A DNA stretch of 64,000 nucleotides. Source: Holacanthus passer. Its lineage: Eukaryota > Chordata > Actinopteri > Pomacanthidae. Every line of letters starts with the position of its first letter. Positions within the stretch are counted from its first letter, which is position 1. Made by a program: the position numbers and the translations under genes. Below, one piece after another: positions 51,421-62,400 of the stretch. Where the stretch lies: the NCBI GenBank assembly GCA_025331565.1, contig JAFREQ010000015.1, positions 4,092,001-4,156,000 of the forward strand, in the 5' to 3' direction. Under the pieces are notes generated by a model. That model was given only the letters and a program-made list of their open reading frames with translations. It did not search any database and had not been told where the DNA came from.

Positions 51421-52759
51421 AGGCTTTCTCGCAAGTGTGTCATACAGGCACTAAAGGGTATCTCATACATCTGTATGTACATATGTGTGTGTGGGAGTGG
51501 TTTGTTGGCCTACTTTTAATCTGATGTGGCTGAGATGTCTGACCCTATTGGTGAGGTTACATTATATTGCGCACATGCACATTTGGTTGCACCGTTCCAG
51601 CTTTAAATAACAGATGATTCCAAGAGAATTTATAATCATAGACAAACACATTCACAGACACTTATATCATGTGCTTACAACCACATCATGACAAAGACAA
51701 TGTATTAATCATTTAGTCAAAGCTTTTGGTTATTTTCAGTTCTTCTGCACGCCATCATGCTCATACTGTGGCTTTCTGTTCTGTTGAGTCACATGACTGA
51801 TACTGATCAATAAAGCAAGAACACCATAAACACTCGCTGACACCAATATCGTTTATGGGGAAATAAGCTCAGACATCAATAGCACAAAGTAATCTGAGCT
51901 CTGTCACTTGACTTCCATGTGACTGGTGTGAAGCGGCTGCAGACCATAATACCCTACTAACAGAGTGACCTGAGGGAGTCGCAGCTGCCAGGTCACAGAG
52001 AGGGGTGAGAGATGGTGTGAGAGTTTAGATATGGAGGCATGCTGGGAGATAGATCGCCGGTGTGAAAACAATAAGTCAGTTGTTTGCTTGTATGTTTCCA
52101 TGTCTGCATGTTTCTTTTGCGTCAATGTGTTAACTGGATTTTTTGGCCACTTTGGAGAAGTGGAAACAAGCTGTAAACAAGCCACCGGCACGTTACCTCT
52201 TTTTAAGTTCACAGTCAACACATTAACAAAGCAGATACAATGCAACATGAGGTAAATTTACAAAGACGTGACTCCCAGAATATTCAGGCCATTCGAGACT
52301 GCGCAATCAGTAATAAGGTTCAAATATAGCACAGAAAAGACAAAAAAATCTTTCTGGATACTTACATTTCAAATGCCTCCTGTTTTCTTCTGATTGCATT
52401 AATATTTTATATTTTTCCAATAAATGATCCCACTGAGCTGAGCCAAAGTCCAATTGAACGGGCTGCACCAAAGGAAACCAGCACAAGTCTCCGATGAATT
52501 CACATGACCCTGCTGTGTTCAGTCATGATACGACCTTCTCTATTACCCCACATAAAAATCACTTTGTTCTTTGTGATGATCCACTTCTGATTTGTTGAAT
52601 AGCACTTAACTGCACCGTGGCTCCTTCAGTTCATTCCAGCTCCGATTGAACAGCTGCTGGTGATAAACAATAATAGCAGAGCGAAGCAGATAATTCAATA
52701 TGTCAGCATTCAGTGTTGAGTCAAGGATTTTGGTTTTGTGTCCCCGATGAGAAATCAGT

Positions 52760-52832
52760 CTCTGTGACACACCATTACACAAATTACACACCATTACACA
52801 CCATTACACAATCTCTGTGACACACCATTCCA
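52760..52832. repeat. short tandem repeat of ACACACCATTAC-like units
   Basis: Five CACACCATT-type units, with the flanking phrase TCTCTGTGACACACCATT present at both ends (near 52760 and 52812). This looks like recent local slippage or a small duplication. Confidence 0.8.
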
Positions 52833-53554
52833 CAAAAAAGATGCCTTTTATCAAATGCATGAAAACAATACACTGGGAAAGCTTTTGGTGAAAGTTGCAG
52901 CTGAATTGCACGTCAACGGGGAAACAGCGCATTCACAGAAATCATCCAGTAAAGTAAATCAAAGCTCTGATTGTGAATCTCAAACAAAGACAATGGAGTG
53001 ATTATTCTCTCTGCAGCCATATTTTAACAACAGCTGTACAGGATGTCTTGTCAAATCTCCTCTATGTGTTAGGAAGCTCTTTCACACCCAGCAGTAATTA
53101 CTTTGCTATAAAGAAATATGTCACAATTAAACAGAGGTGCAGCTGTTGTTTGAGACTGAACAAATACTGTGTGAAGAAATATTATGATTCTCAAACAGGA
53201 ACAGATTTTTTAAAAAGTTTTAATGTGTACATTTTTCCTACAATCTCCAAAGTGGTTTGTATTCAGGTGTATCATTGAAATCACTGCATATCACAGGATG
53301 CACGATTCACATGTGGAGAACTTTCTGCACATCAACATCTTTATTTGTATTCTTCAAGTTACTTTTTATAGCATTTACATCTTTGCACACGGCACCATCG
53401 ACTTCCCCGCACCTGGCTCGAGCTGGCACCATTGCCCATCTGTCAGCAGATGCTATGATCTTGTGTAGACGTGGAAGACGGGAGGAAAAGACCACAGAGG
53501 TGGCAGAGATGCTCGGAAAAAAAGGCGTCTGCAGCAGGTGGTTTACTGACAGTC

Positions 53555-53558
<4 letters not shown>

Positions 53559-53590
<32 letters not shown>

Positions 53591-53595
53591 TGTGT
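53559..53595. repeat. (TG)n microsatellite
   Basis: About 14 TG units, then TTTGTGTGTA. Confidence 0.9.
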
Positions 53596-53989
53596 ACATG
53601 AGTGAGATAGCTATTCACCCATCTTTCCCACAATACAGGGCTGTGATTTCCTGCCACCTGTGTGTATAGTGATGGGACCTTTTCTCTGCCTTCATTTCCC
53701 ACAGCCTGAATTTTCCCCCTGTTTGGGTTCATATCATGACATAAAATGGAGATACAGTACATTAGTAGCAGATATGACATGCTATAGTTTTTCATTTCTT
53801 CAAGGAAAAGACAAAAAATGATAAAACATTAGATATGAAGTAAAGATATGACTGGATGAGAAAATGTATAAACAATTTAGTCAAACACATTTTAGTAAGT
53901 TAAAATGTTGACTTTTGACTAATTTTGACTATTGTCTCGTAATTTAATTTTCCCATTCTAAAAGTCAAAAATAAGCCAAAAACACAAGA

Positions 53990-54450
53990 GTCAACACCCA
54001 TGCTAGAACCTCTGTTTTGAATTTGGGTTTTGGAACTAGGATGTCAACACCCTCACAGTGACAAAGTGCTTCAGTCGTAAAAGACACATTAAAATGCTGA
54101 TCTGATGGTGGCACTTGATGAAAATTCAGTCAGGGGATCACCCCAGCAATAAATCACATCATGGACATAAATGCCTGTAATAAATTTCATGATGATCCAC
54201 CCAGTAATTGCAGAGATATTTCAATCTTAGCAACAAATATGAACCTCATGGTGACACTAGAGTAAAGGCTGGGGGACACTTAACTCAATAGTACTTATCC
54301 TCTGGGGACCAAGAATGTGTGTACACAGTTTCAAAGTGATCCATCCAATAGTAAATAATACTGGAGATTGAGGTGAAACCTGAACATGTTTGCACTGCAA
54401 ATATGTCAAGATACTTAAAAAATAGGATTGGCCATGAAATTTGCTATGCA
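53990..54450 (+). mobile_element. teleost interspersed repeat (GATGGTGGCAC family)
   Basis: Contains GATGGTGGCACTTGATGAAA, AATTTCATGATGATCCACCC, AGTAATTGCAGAGATATTTC and CCTCTGGGGACCAAGAATGT. I know this combination from a very common fish repeat that ends with a CCTCTGGGGACCATGAATG segment and a CAATCCATCCAATAGTTG segment. Two partial units seem to lie head to tail. Confidence 0.6.
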
Positions 54451-54806
54451 AACATTACAAAGTGCTTCATTAATCTTTAAAAGGACGTGAATGATTACAC
54501 ACAGACCTGCTCCTCTCAACTGTGCATATTGGTCATTGATCATCATTGGTAATCAAAATGGTGCTTTAATCAGTGACCAAGACCTTTTTTATTAGTACAT
54601 CATGTCATATAAAGTATATGTTATAAGAAATTTGACTCAAGATTTATAATGGCCAAAGTTACAGCTGGTTTTATTTTGGGCATGACTTTATTCATTAGAT
54701 GACCTCAGCTTTTCCATGTAATCTGACTGATACAACTATGAACTTCTTAAATTTCACTTCTGTTGCTGCAGTGACGTGCGGAGCGGCTCCTGTCTGATGA
54801 TTTTCC

Positions 54807-55040
54807 TGGCACAAGTGAAATTTTTGGTTGGCTTCATTGGAACTTCAGCGGAGTTTTTGAGTTGGTTTTGATGAACAAAATCCAACATGTTTTTACAAGT
54901 GAACAACCACAGTATCAGTGTGTAAAAAAAGTTGTTTCCATTCAGGATAACGTTACCTTTTCAAATAAGTTTGGATATTTTTATAAGACTTTTATAAGAC
55001 CTATTGAGTTATAACATAATTGAGCTATAATTGTGAACAC
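54807..55040 (+). repeat. dispersed duplicate, copy 1
   Basis: Shares CTGGCACA, TTTTGGTTG, then ATCCAACATGTT and TTTTTACAAGTGAACAACCA, CAGTAT and later TATAAGACT with the copy at 56774. Copy 1 lacks about 20 nt present between the blocks in copy 2. Probably another old interspersed repeat. Confidence 0.6.
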
Positions 55041-55205
55041 CCTCACGGTAGCAATGCCAACATTGCCATCAACAACACTGAAACAAGTATTTGGTCATAA
55101 GGAAAAGTCAGGTGGCCACTTCAGTCAGTAGTACTTTGGGGTTCAACCTCTGGAGAACAAGAATGTGTCTACGCAGTTTCAGGTCTGGAGCAAAGTCAAC
55201 AGTAG
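55020..55205 (+). mobile_element. second fragment of the GATGGTGGCAC-family repeat
   Basis: ACACCCTCACGGTAGC, GGAAAAGTCAGGTGGCCAC, CCTCTGGAGAACAAGAATGT and a CTACGCAGTTTCAGG block match the order seen at 53990-54450. Confidence 0.5.
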
Positions 55206-55989
55206 TGGTAATTAAGTCACCAATTATCTTACTATTTCAGAATTTTGGTCAGATTATTTTTACTTTTATATAACTTTCTGATCTGTTTTTTTTCCTGGCC
55301 AACACGAACTTCCATAGTGTACAGCACATGTCGATGCCATTCATTCTTAGGTAGTGTTAACTGTGCTGCCCCAGCTGAGAAAACAAACACTGATAGAGAA
55401 TACAAAGAGAAATATGCTGATTGTGTCTTAACACAAACTGGACTCAAGTGTGGAACCAAGGACTAACTTAGACGCAGCTTGTCACAGTACCAGATGCCAG
55501 ACGCAAGAAGCAACCAGCCAACCAAAAAAGGCTTGAAACCAAAGCTGGGGAATAACTTCTCTGAGGCGTCACAGAGGGGGGTTTTTCTCGTCATAAGTGG
55601 TTTGGAGGAAATAACAGTGAGGGCAAAAGCAGTGAATATGGCAGGATGTTGGCATTCATTTCTCACTGCCAACTCATAAGTCAATGACCACATCCGAACA
55701 GTTGACAGGTTTCTACTGAACTTTCAGATGAATTTCAATGTTACAGTAACGTAAATGGGAGTTTACATCAAGAGAGGTGAAATGGCACTGCTGGGGCATT
55801 TCCTTAAATTGAAGCTGAGACCATGCAAAAATTTCCCAGTGGCATTTCATTGAAAGCTCAAAAAGAGGTTCAGTGAATTTTCAAAGAAGTGTTTATTTCC
55901 TCAGGGAACATAAAACATGACGAAATCAAGCTGTATACATAATCTGCCCACAGGCAACCGCAATCAGACAGTTTCACCTACTTGTGTGC

Positions 55990-55990
<1 letters not shown>

Positions 55991-56018
<28 letters not shown>
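55991..56018. repeat. (TG)n microsatellite
   Basis: About 14 TG units. Confidence 0.9.
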
Positions 56019-56020
<2 letters not shown>

Positions 56021-56369
56021 TTTGTGGAGAGAAACCAATTCCTCTTCAAGCGGCATGTAGACATAGATATACTAGATATGTATGCACCAGCATACGCCAA
56101 ATCTAATCAAGTTAGATCATCAAGTTTCCAACCTGCAACTTTGCAGTCAGATATGAAAAATATGAAAAACAAACAGTTGACCAATGTCTACATATATACA
56201 AAATGACATATAGTAAAAAAGTCACACAAGTAACGCCACAAATACGCCATAAAGCATGTTCATGGGAAATTGTGTTAACACTTTATTTGAATTTATTCAT
56301 CATTTAAGAGCATTTAACCGTTTCTAACACACTAATGTTGTTATCAGCCATAAGAGCATCTGTGAGGGA

Positions 56370-56399
56370 TATTATTATTATTATTGTTATTATTATTAT
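56370..56399. repeat. (ATT)n microsatellite
   Basis: Ten ATT units with one G substitution. Confidence 0.85.
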
Positions 56400-56656
56400 G
56401 TATTTATCAACAATTTATAACTCAGGTGAATCATATGTAACAGATAATGAGTAATTACAACAGTTGTAATATATATGTTTGCATATTTTATGCAGATATT
56501 AAATCTAAACATTTTGATTTTATTTATTAAATTTTGTTTATGTATTCATAAATACTTCTTCACTCTCATGGCAACTAAGCACGTTGGTCCATTAAAGAAT
56601 GCCACGACATGTGGGTGGAAACTCCCTAAGACATCTCATAAGTGGACTTTGAGTTT

Positions 56657-56685
56657 ATTTGTTTGTTTGTTTGTTTGTTTGTTTT
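56657..56685. repeat. (GTTT)n microsatellite
   Basis: About seven TTTG/GTTT units. Confidence 0.9.
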
Positions 56686-56773
56686 CTAAGGTAAAGAACA
56701 GATGTTTTTTTTTAGATGTCTTCATGAGTTTTATATAATTAAAACTTTAACCATGACTGGATATAAAACTTTG

Positions 56774-56985
56774 CTGGCACAGGTGACCGTTTTGGTTGAG
56801 ATGGACAACATCCAACATGTTTAACTGTAAACCTTATCACCTGTTTTTACAAGTGAACAACCACAGTATTAGTCTCTTGAAAATTAGGTTACATGCCAGA
56901 TGACAACCAAGCATTGTCTCAAGTAAATATATATTTTTGTTTTATAAGACTCTAATACAGCTATAATAAATTATGAAATGAAGGC
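56774..56985 (+). repeat. dispersed duplicate, copy 2
   Basis: Partner of the segment at 54807, about 2 kb away in the same orientation, with the shared TTTTTACAAGTGAACAACCA block at 56853-56872. Confidence 0.6.
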
Positions 56986-57997
56986 ATCTAACAACCTGGA
57001 GTTTACAGGGGTTGTAAATAATGCAGTGACACGGAGAGCCAGGAGTCATCCAGCTAATCAAACCGTTTCAACCATCTGCACCTCACAAGATTGGTCCTGC
57101 TTTGGCACAGCTGCAGGACCCTCTGGCTCAGACGTCCAACACCATCAAGAAATGTAAAAAAATGCAGCACTGCAAAATGAGGTTCTAATGGAAATACTGC
57201 CTGCTCCAAGTTCGAAGTGTGGTATTTGTTGGGAAAGTAAGGATGAGGGCGAGGGGAGATGGTATCCTTCTTATTAGCAAAATGACCAAAATGCATCCCC
57301 CTTGTTAAGTTGTTTAGTTGAATATGTTATTTTAAAGTGTCATTGATCCTTTATCTGACTGAGGTTTGTGCAAGTTAGAATCTTTGGCCCCGACAGCTCT
57401 GATATATCACTAGTCTAACTGCATTGTGTATGGATGAATCCATGTTGCTCTCTGTTGTGCCGAAGTAGCAAATGGATTTGTAATTGCACCTTTTTCCTCA
57501 GTCCTGCCCTTCATTCAGTTTCATATTGGATCTATAATATTCTCTAAATCACATACAATACTCAATTCTGTACAATACTGTAGCCTATATACTCTATGGA
57601 GTAGAGCCATCTTTGATTGATTGATTAAAGTGACGAGTACCAACGTGTAGTCGTGGCAGAACAAGAGCATCATAGAGACACGCTGCTGCCTCTAGTATTC
57701 CTATATTTCTATGATCATTCAATAGCGTCTGTGCTGTTGAAAATACACACAAGCCACGTAAATGGTTTCAGGGAGACTTGACTACAGATATAGTCTTTAC
57801 TATAGGGTTAAGTTGGGTTTGAGCCATCTCTCCTGTTAAAAACTAACAAATGGCTAAAAGGTGACTGCACACCTCACCCTCCTCAGAAGTGAGCATCATT
57901 TTATACTTCTCTACACAAAAGATTATGTTAGGAGATACAAGGGACTCAACAGGAAAGAAAACCTGAACAGGTGAAATTATTCTCTTACCACTTTCTC

Positions 57998-59291
57998 TTT
58001 ATTTGGGATCAAACTATAACCTGGTTACAATGTTCACCTCTAGAGCTAGCTTTTATCAGAAACACACACACACAAAGAAATCTAGACTTAGTGGAGTGGA
58101 GGCCATGTGTCTACAAAATAGTAAATGTCCCGTGGCAGGAGGTAACAATAAGTGCTTTTTGCTTAGAGAGGGACTTGCCAGATTGACATTCACACCCTCC
58201 AATCCCAATACAGGAAAAGTGAGTCTCACAATTTAAAACAGGATGTCTGAAAACCTATCAATATAATAAATATAAATACATCTGAGGTTTTCTACAGATT
58301 GTGAAAAGGACATGACAAAAATAGCTTTGTTCTCAAACTCAATGCAGTCGCATAAATAAAGTGTAATAATAACATTAATTACAATAGTTATAATAAACCT
58401 TAAGCTTTAGAAAAACCAACGTATGCTTGGCCCTTTGAAGTGTAAGGCTCGGGCTTTTAAAACATGTCTAGTTTTCGTCTATGTTCACAGTAGATGCACA
58501 ATGACACACCTATGAGAAGAAATACTTATGAACCATGTGATGCAATGCATGGAGTTATAAGTACAATCTGAAGATGTGTCCAAAAGTGAGCTCGAGATAT
58601 CACTTAATTTCTTTGGGGTGAGGAGTCAAATTGTTATCATAATGAACAGCTGATTGGCTCAAAGTTTACTGCTCTGCCTTTGTTTAACTTTACGTGTATG
58701 AGTGAAAAACTGACTCATGATCATGCTTCCTTTAAAAACCTCATTCCTACGCACAATTTTTACCACTGCAAAATATGATAGTTATGAAAATAACATGAGT
58801 CTGCAAGTCAAGAGCAAAAGTTCATTTAAAGAAGAAATATCACTACAAAAACTGTGGATTGTATAATGTGTAAAATTGTATTTACTTGATAACTGCTAAA
58901 TGTGGTGATATAGAAAACAAACGTCTTGCCCAGTCAGATTGTCCAACCTTTCCCATATTAAATAATTCACTGATGGCTTCTTCCTGAGAAAAAGGGAAAA
59001 AAAAGAAATGGAGGAAGAAAACATAATCCAGAGTGTGATGGGAAATGGAGCACTAAGAACATTATTCAATGCACATAAAAGTCATTTAAAGTCCCAGCCG
59101 TAGTTTATAAATATGTAGCCTGACAGGCCGTGGAAGAAAAGGGAGGAGGGGGAAGTTGGTCGTTCTTATTGGCAGTAGCCAGAAGAAGAGAAGCCAGACC
59201 GTGAAACAAAGACCTGGAGCTGCATCTCTCTGTGGTGAGCTGATGAGGTGGAGAAGGAGGAGTGGAAAGCAGAAGGAGAAAGAAATGGACG
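57998..59291 (-). other. probable kdm4a 3' UTR
   Basis: Non-coding sequence after the kdm4a stop. The first canonical minus-strand AATAAA that I noticed is at 58003-57998, which would give a 3' UTR of about 1.3 kb. No coding likeness on either strand. The end is a guess from the hexamer only. Confidence 0.35.
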
Positions 59292-59429
59292 TCACTCCAT
59301 GATGGCTCGGTAAATGACGGGCTCGATGTAGTCCTCTCTGTATCGGGAGTTGATGACACGTTGCCTTTTGGAATTCTGTTTGACGTCACTCTGCGCGAAG
59401 AGCTCGAAGCGCATGTCTGACGCCACTGA
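59292..59429 (-). CDS. kdm4a: kdm4a last coding exon
   Basis: 138 nt with acceptor CCTCAG ending at 59430. 45 codons and TGA at 59294-59292. Encodes SVASDMRFELFAQSD, KRQRVINSRYRED, YIEP and YRAIME. This C-terminal tail is the feature that separates KDM4A from its paralogues. Confidence 0.97.
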   Translation of the reverse strand, partial: SVASDMRFELFAQSDVKQNSKRQRVINSRYREDYIEPVIYRAIME

Positions 59430-62400
59430 CTGAGGAACAAACAGAGCATGGGAAATAGAAATCAGTGCTTGCTGCTGCTACAGATCTCAAATGTACAATA
59501 ATCTATTCTGAACACTTTTTCTTAGCATAAAATATTCAGAGAGATTATTGATCAAAAAGAGGATTTACCATTCGTGACTTGACTCGTTTGGGCAGATCCT
59601 CATCTAGAGCGTAGATGTCTTCTCGCTTGACAGAGATTTGTGATCCATCCTCAAACTCCACCTGATTGTAACCAGACACACAAGCATGCAGTAAGTGCTT
59701 TAAATTGTTATTTTATTACAAAGGACTTGAAACACTTAACTCACATACTGCAAGATGAGTGTTAAACTGGGTAGTAAAACAACAATAATCTACAGGCTAT
59801 TGTGTCATCATTTCTCTTGGGTAGACCAACAAACATAATTAGAGGAGAAACTGCATAATTACATCAACCACATAAAAGCACTTTAAGATATAAATATTGG
59901 TGAGCAATCAATTTTAATGTGTCAAGATTTTTACTTGTTACCACACAGACCACCCACTTGGTGAGAGGTTGAGGAACAGAACCCTAAATCCTCTGATGTG
60001 GTCTGAACAAACTGAGTAAGCCTTTTAGATGTCAGTGCGAGAGAGAGAGAGAGAGATGAGGCGGGGTTTACCAGGTACATAGGGATGGAGTGTGATGCTA
60101 CAAACTTGGCTCCATATATCAACCCATCTGTCCATCGCACTTGAACAGCATCACCTTCGTCAGGTGGACCGAGCCGGACGCAGTCCCGGTTCTGAAAAGA
60201 GAGCAAATGGTGAACTCAGACTATGTGTGAGGAAGTTTCACTAAGTTGATCTATCTGCGTAACTACACTATATCGCTTAATTTTTTTTCACTTAACAGAG
60301 TGAGTGATTGAAAGCAGTTTTATTAACCTCAATGTCCTCCGGGAAGAGGTTGTCGCTGTAGGATCCGTCGTCGAACACAACCTCGTAGAAGGTTGCTGTA
60401 GTCAGTTCGACCACCTCACTGTGGTAGTAACGGCCGTTTTTGTATTTACAGATCACCCTCTGCCCCACTGTCAGCTCCTTCAAGGAAGCCTTTTTGCGCT
60501 GGGGGATAGAAACCGAGCATTACTCTCTCAAGCTTATCACTCCACAGTGTTAACTGCCACATAAAAGACAAGTGTCTGTAGTGCAATAAACAGTAACCCT
60601 CTATGAAGGTAACTCAGCAAGGATCAGTCTACTGTAATGATCAAAACAATATTTGAACAGTACTGTGTACCCAAGAAATTACACGGCTCTTTGCTTCATG
60701 GCATAAAATACATATTGGCATATTACAGGTGAGGATTTACGCAAACAAGCCCCAACTTGTAGTCACACACAATAGCTCAATGCCACAAGAGCAGAAGAAG
60801 AAACCTTCACAGCGAGCTCATTAGCATTGGGTGAACATTAATATTGTCGCTTCATATGTCTTGACAGGACCAAACAGATGTCTGTCTCCTCCAATTAGTA
60901 AACGTATACAAACGAAAGGATCCCTGAGGTGGTTTTAAGAACTTAGAAACAAAAAAAGGAAGTCTCACAACCATTTCTGTGCTGCACAGCTGACTGAACC
61001 AGCTCAGGAAGCTCAGATACAAGGCTAATTAAATAGTCTTCACAATGGTCCTCTTTGTCAATAATATGCAATGACACAGAGACATCTTAGCACCAAAGTG
61101 GGCGCATTTATCCCAAATATAAAAAATGATTTATATTCAACTTAAACATTCTGAAAAGCACAAAAAAAATAACACACTGTCAGTGAACTTTGATAGCAGG
61201 AAAAATGACATTAACTGAGCAGCGGGAGAAAATGTTGGCATTATAACCTCATGATATGATCACCAATACCTCTGACATACTTTAGCCTCCAGGAAACCTT
61301 TAGAAGTGTCTGGTCCTCAGAACATAACACATTCAAGAATTACTATCTTTATATAATTTGGCATCTGACGGAGCTTGTTTGGGCCCACAGGTTATGTCAC
61401 CTTCCTGCTGTAGAAATCAGTGACCTCTGATTCCCTCAGAGGAAAAGTCCTTTACAGGGAGGAACTGAGAAAAACCTTGAGCATGTTGTGTTTACATTAG
61501 TGCCATTAGTGGAGTAAAATATGATGGGAGCATCCAAAGGCAATGAAGATGGACAATCTTTTTGGCGGACAAAAGCTCTAAAAAGTAAAATAGCGTAAAC
61601 TTGGCCTTTTTCCCCTACAACATGCATGCGAGTTCTCAAAACAGAAAATGTTTGAATTTTCAGATAAACATCCTAATCCAAGCTAAGCAGTGAGATTAGC
61701 CACAGAGCAACAAGTGAGTGCCTATCACATGACTGGCTTTTTGTTTCTTCTCACAAGAAACACTCCAGTTGACCCTTTTTTCTCACTAAAAACTCCACAA
61801 TGTAAACACAGCTTCACAAGATAACATGTTTTAATTAGATGGCTTTTGCATCAAATTAATTACTATGTGTTTCCTGTAGGTTACCTCAGGTATGAGAGGA
61901 GCTCTGTGTCTGTGGCAGGTGATGAAGACTATAAACGGCCAGTCATCTGGGTGCATGAGGATACCAGCTGCCTGAGCGCAGGTGGGGTGGAACGCCGTAG
62001 AGCAACGCCCGTGGGAGCACTGGACACAGCAGCCCTTCACCTCCCTCTTCATCCGCTTCCTGCAGTACGCACACTTCTACCATAGTAACAAAGACACAAG
62101 CGTGGAGGGGGAACAGGGGTCAAGAGGAAAAGTTATGAGAGGCGGGTTGAAGTAAAGGAAGTACGGGGGAAGGAAAGGAGGAGAAAGGAAACGAGCCAAG
62201 TGGGGAGGATGAGAGGGAGGAATATTGGGAAAAAAAAAAAGTTATCAAAGGAAGCAAATTACGGGCAGACCCAGACACGAACTGGAACACAGATATGTTG
62301 GAGGGGAAATTACACAACTTCCTTTGGATCCTGACATCATATGTACTTATTTAGGAGTAGATCCATTTAGAATGGTTCCTTTGAGATCAAGGCCTATAAC

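Larger units (their letters stand above)
40961..57997. other. intergenic region between kdm4a and st3gal3
   Basis: About 17 kb with no supportable gene on either strand. It holds microsatellites, a Tc1-like derivative (43793-44273), two copies of one teleost repeat (about 45293-45542 and 46115-46409), a retroposon tail (about 46980-47045), a short tandem repeat (52760-52832), fish interspersed repeat pieces (51320-51420, 53990-54450, 55020-55205) and a diverged duplicate pair (54807-55040, 56774-56985). Unannotated 5' exons of st3gal3 could lie here. Confidence 0.7.

Noticed and set aside
53307..53795. 162-codon open frame on the minus strand
   Set aside because: Contains the translated TG/CA microsatellite (a run of HT residues); chance frame.
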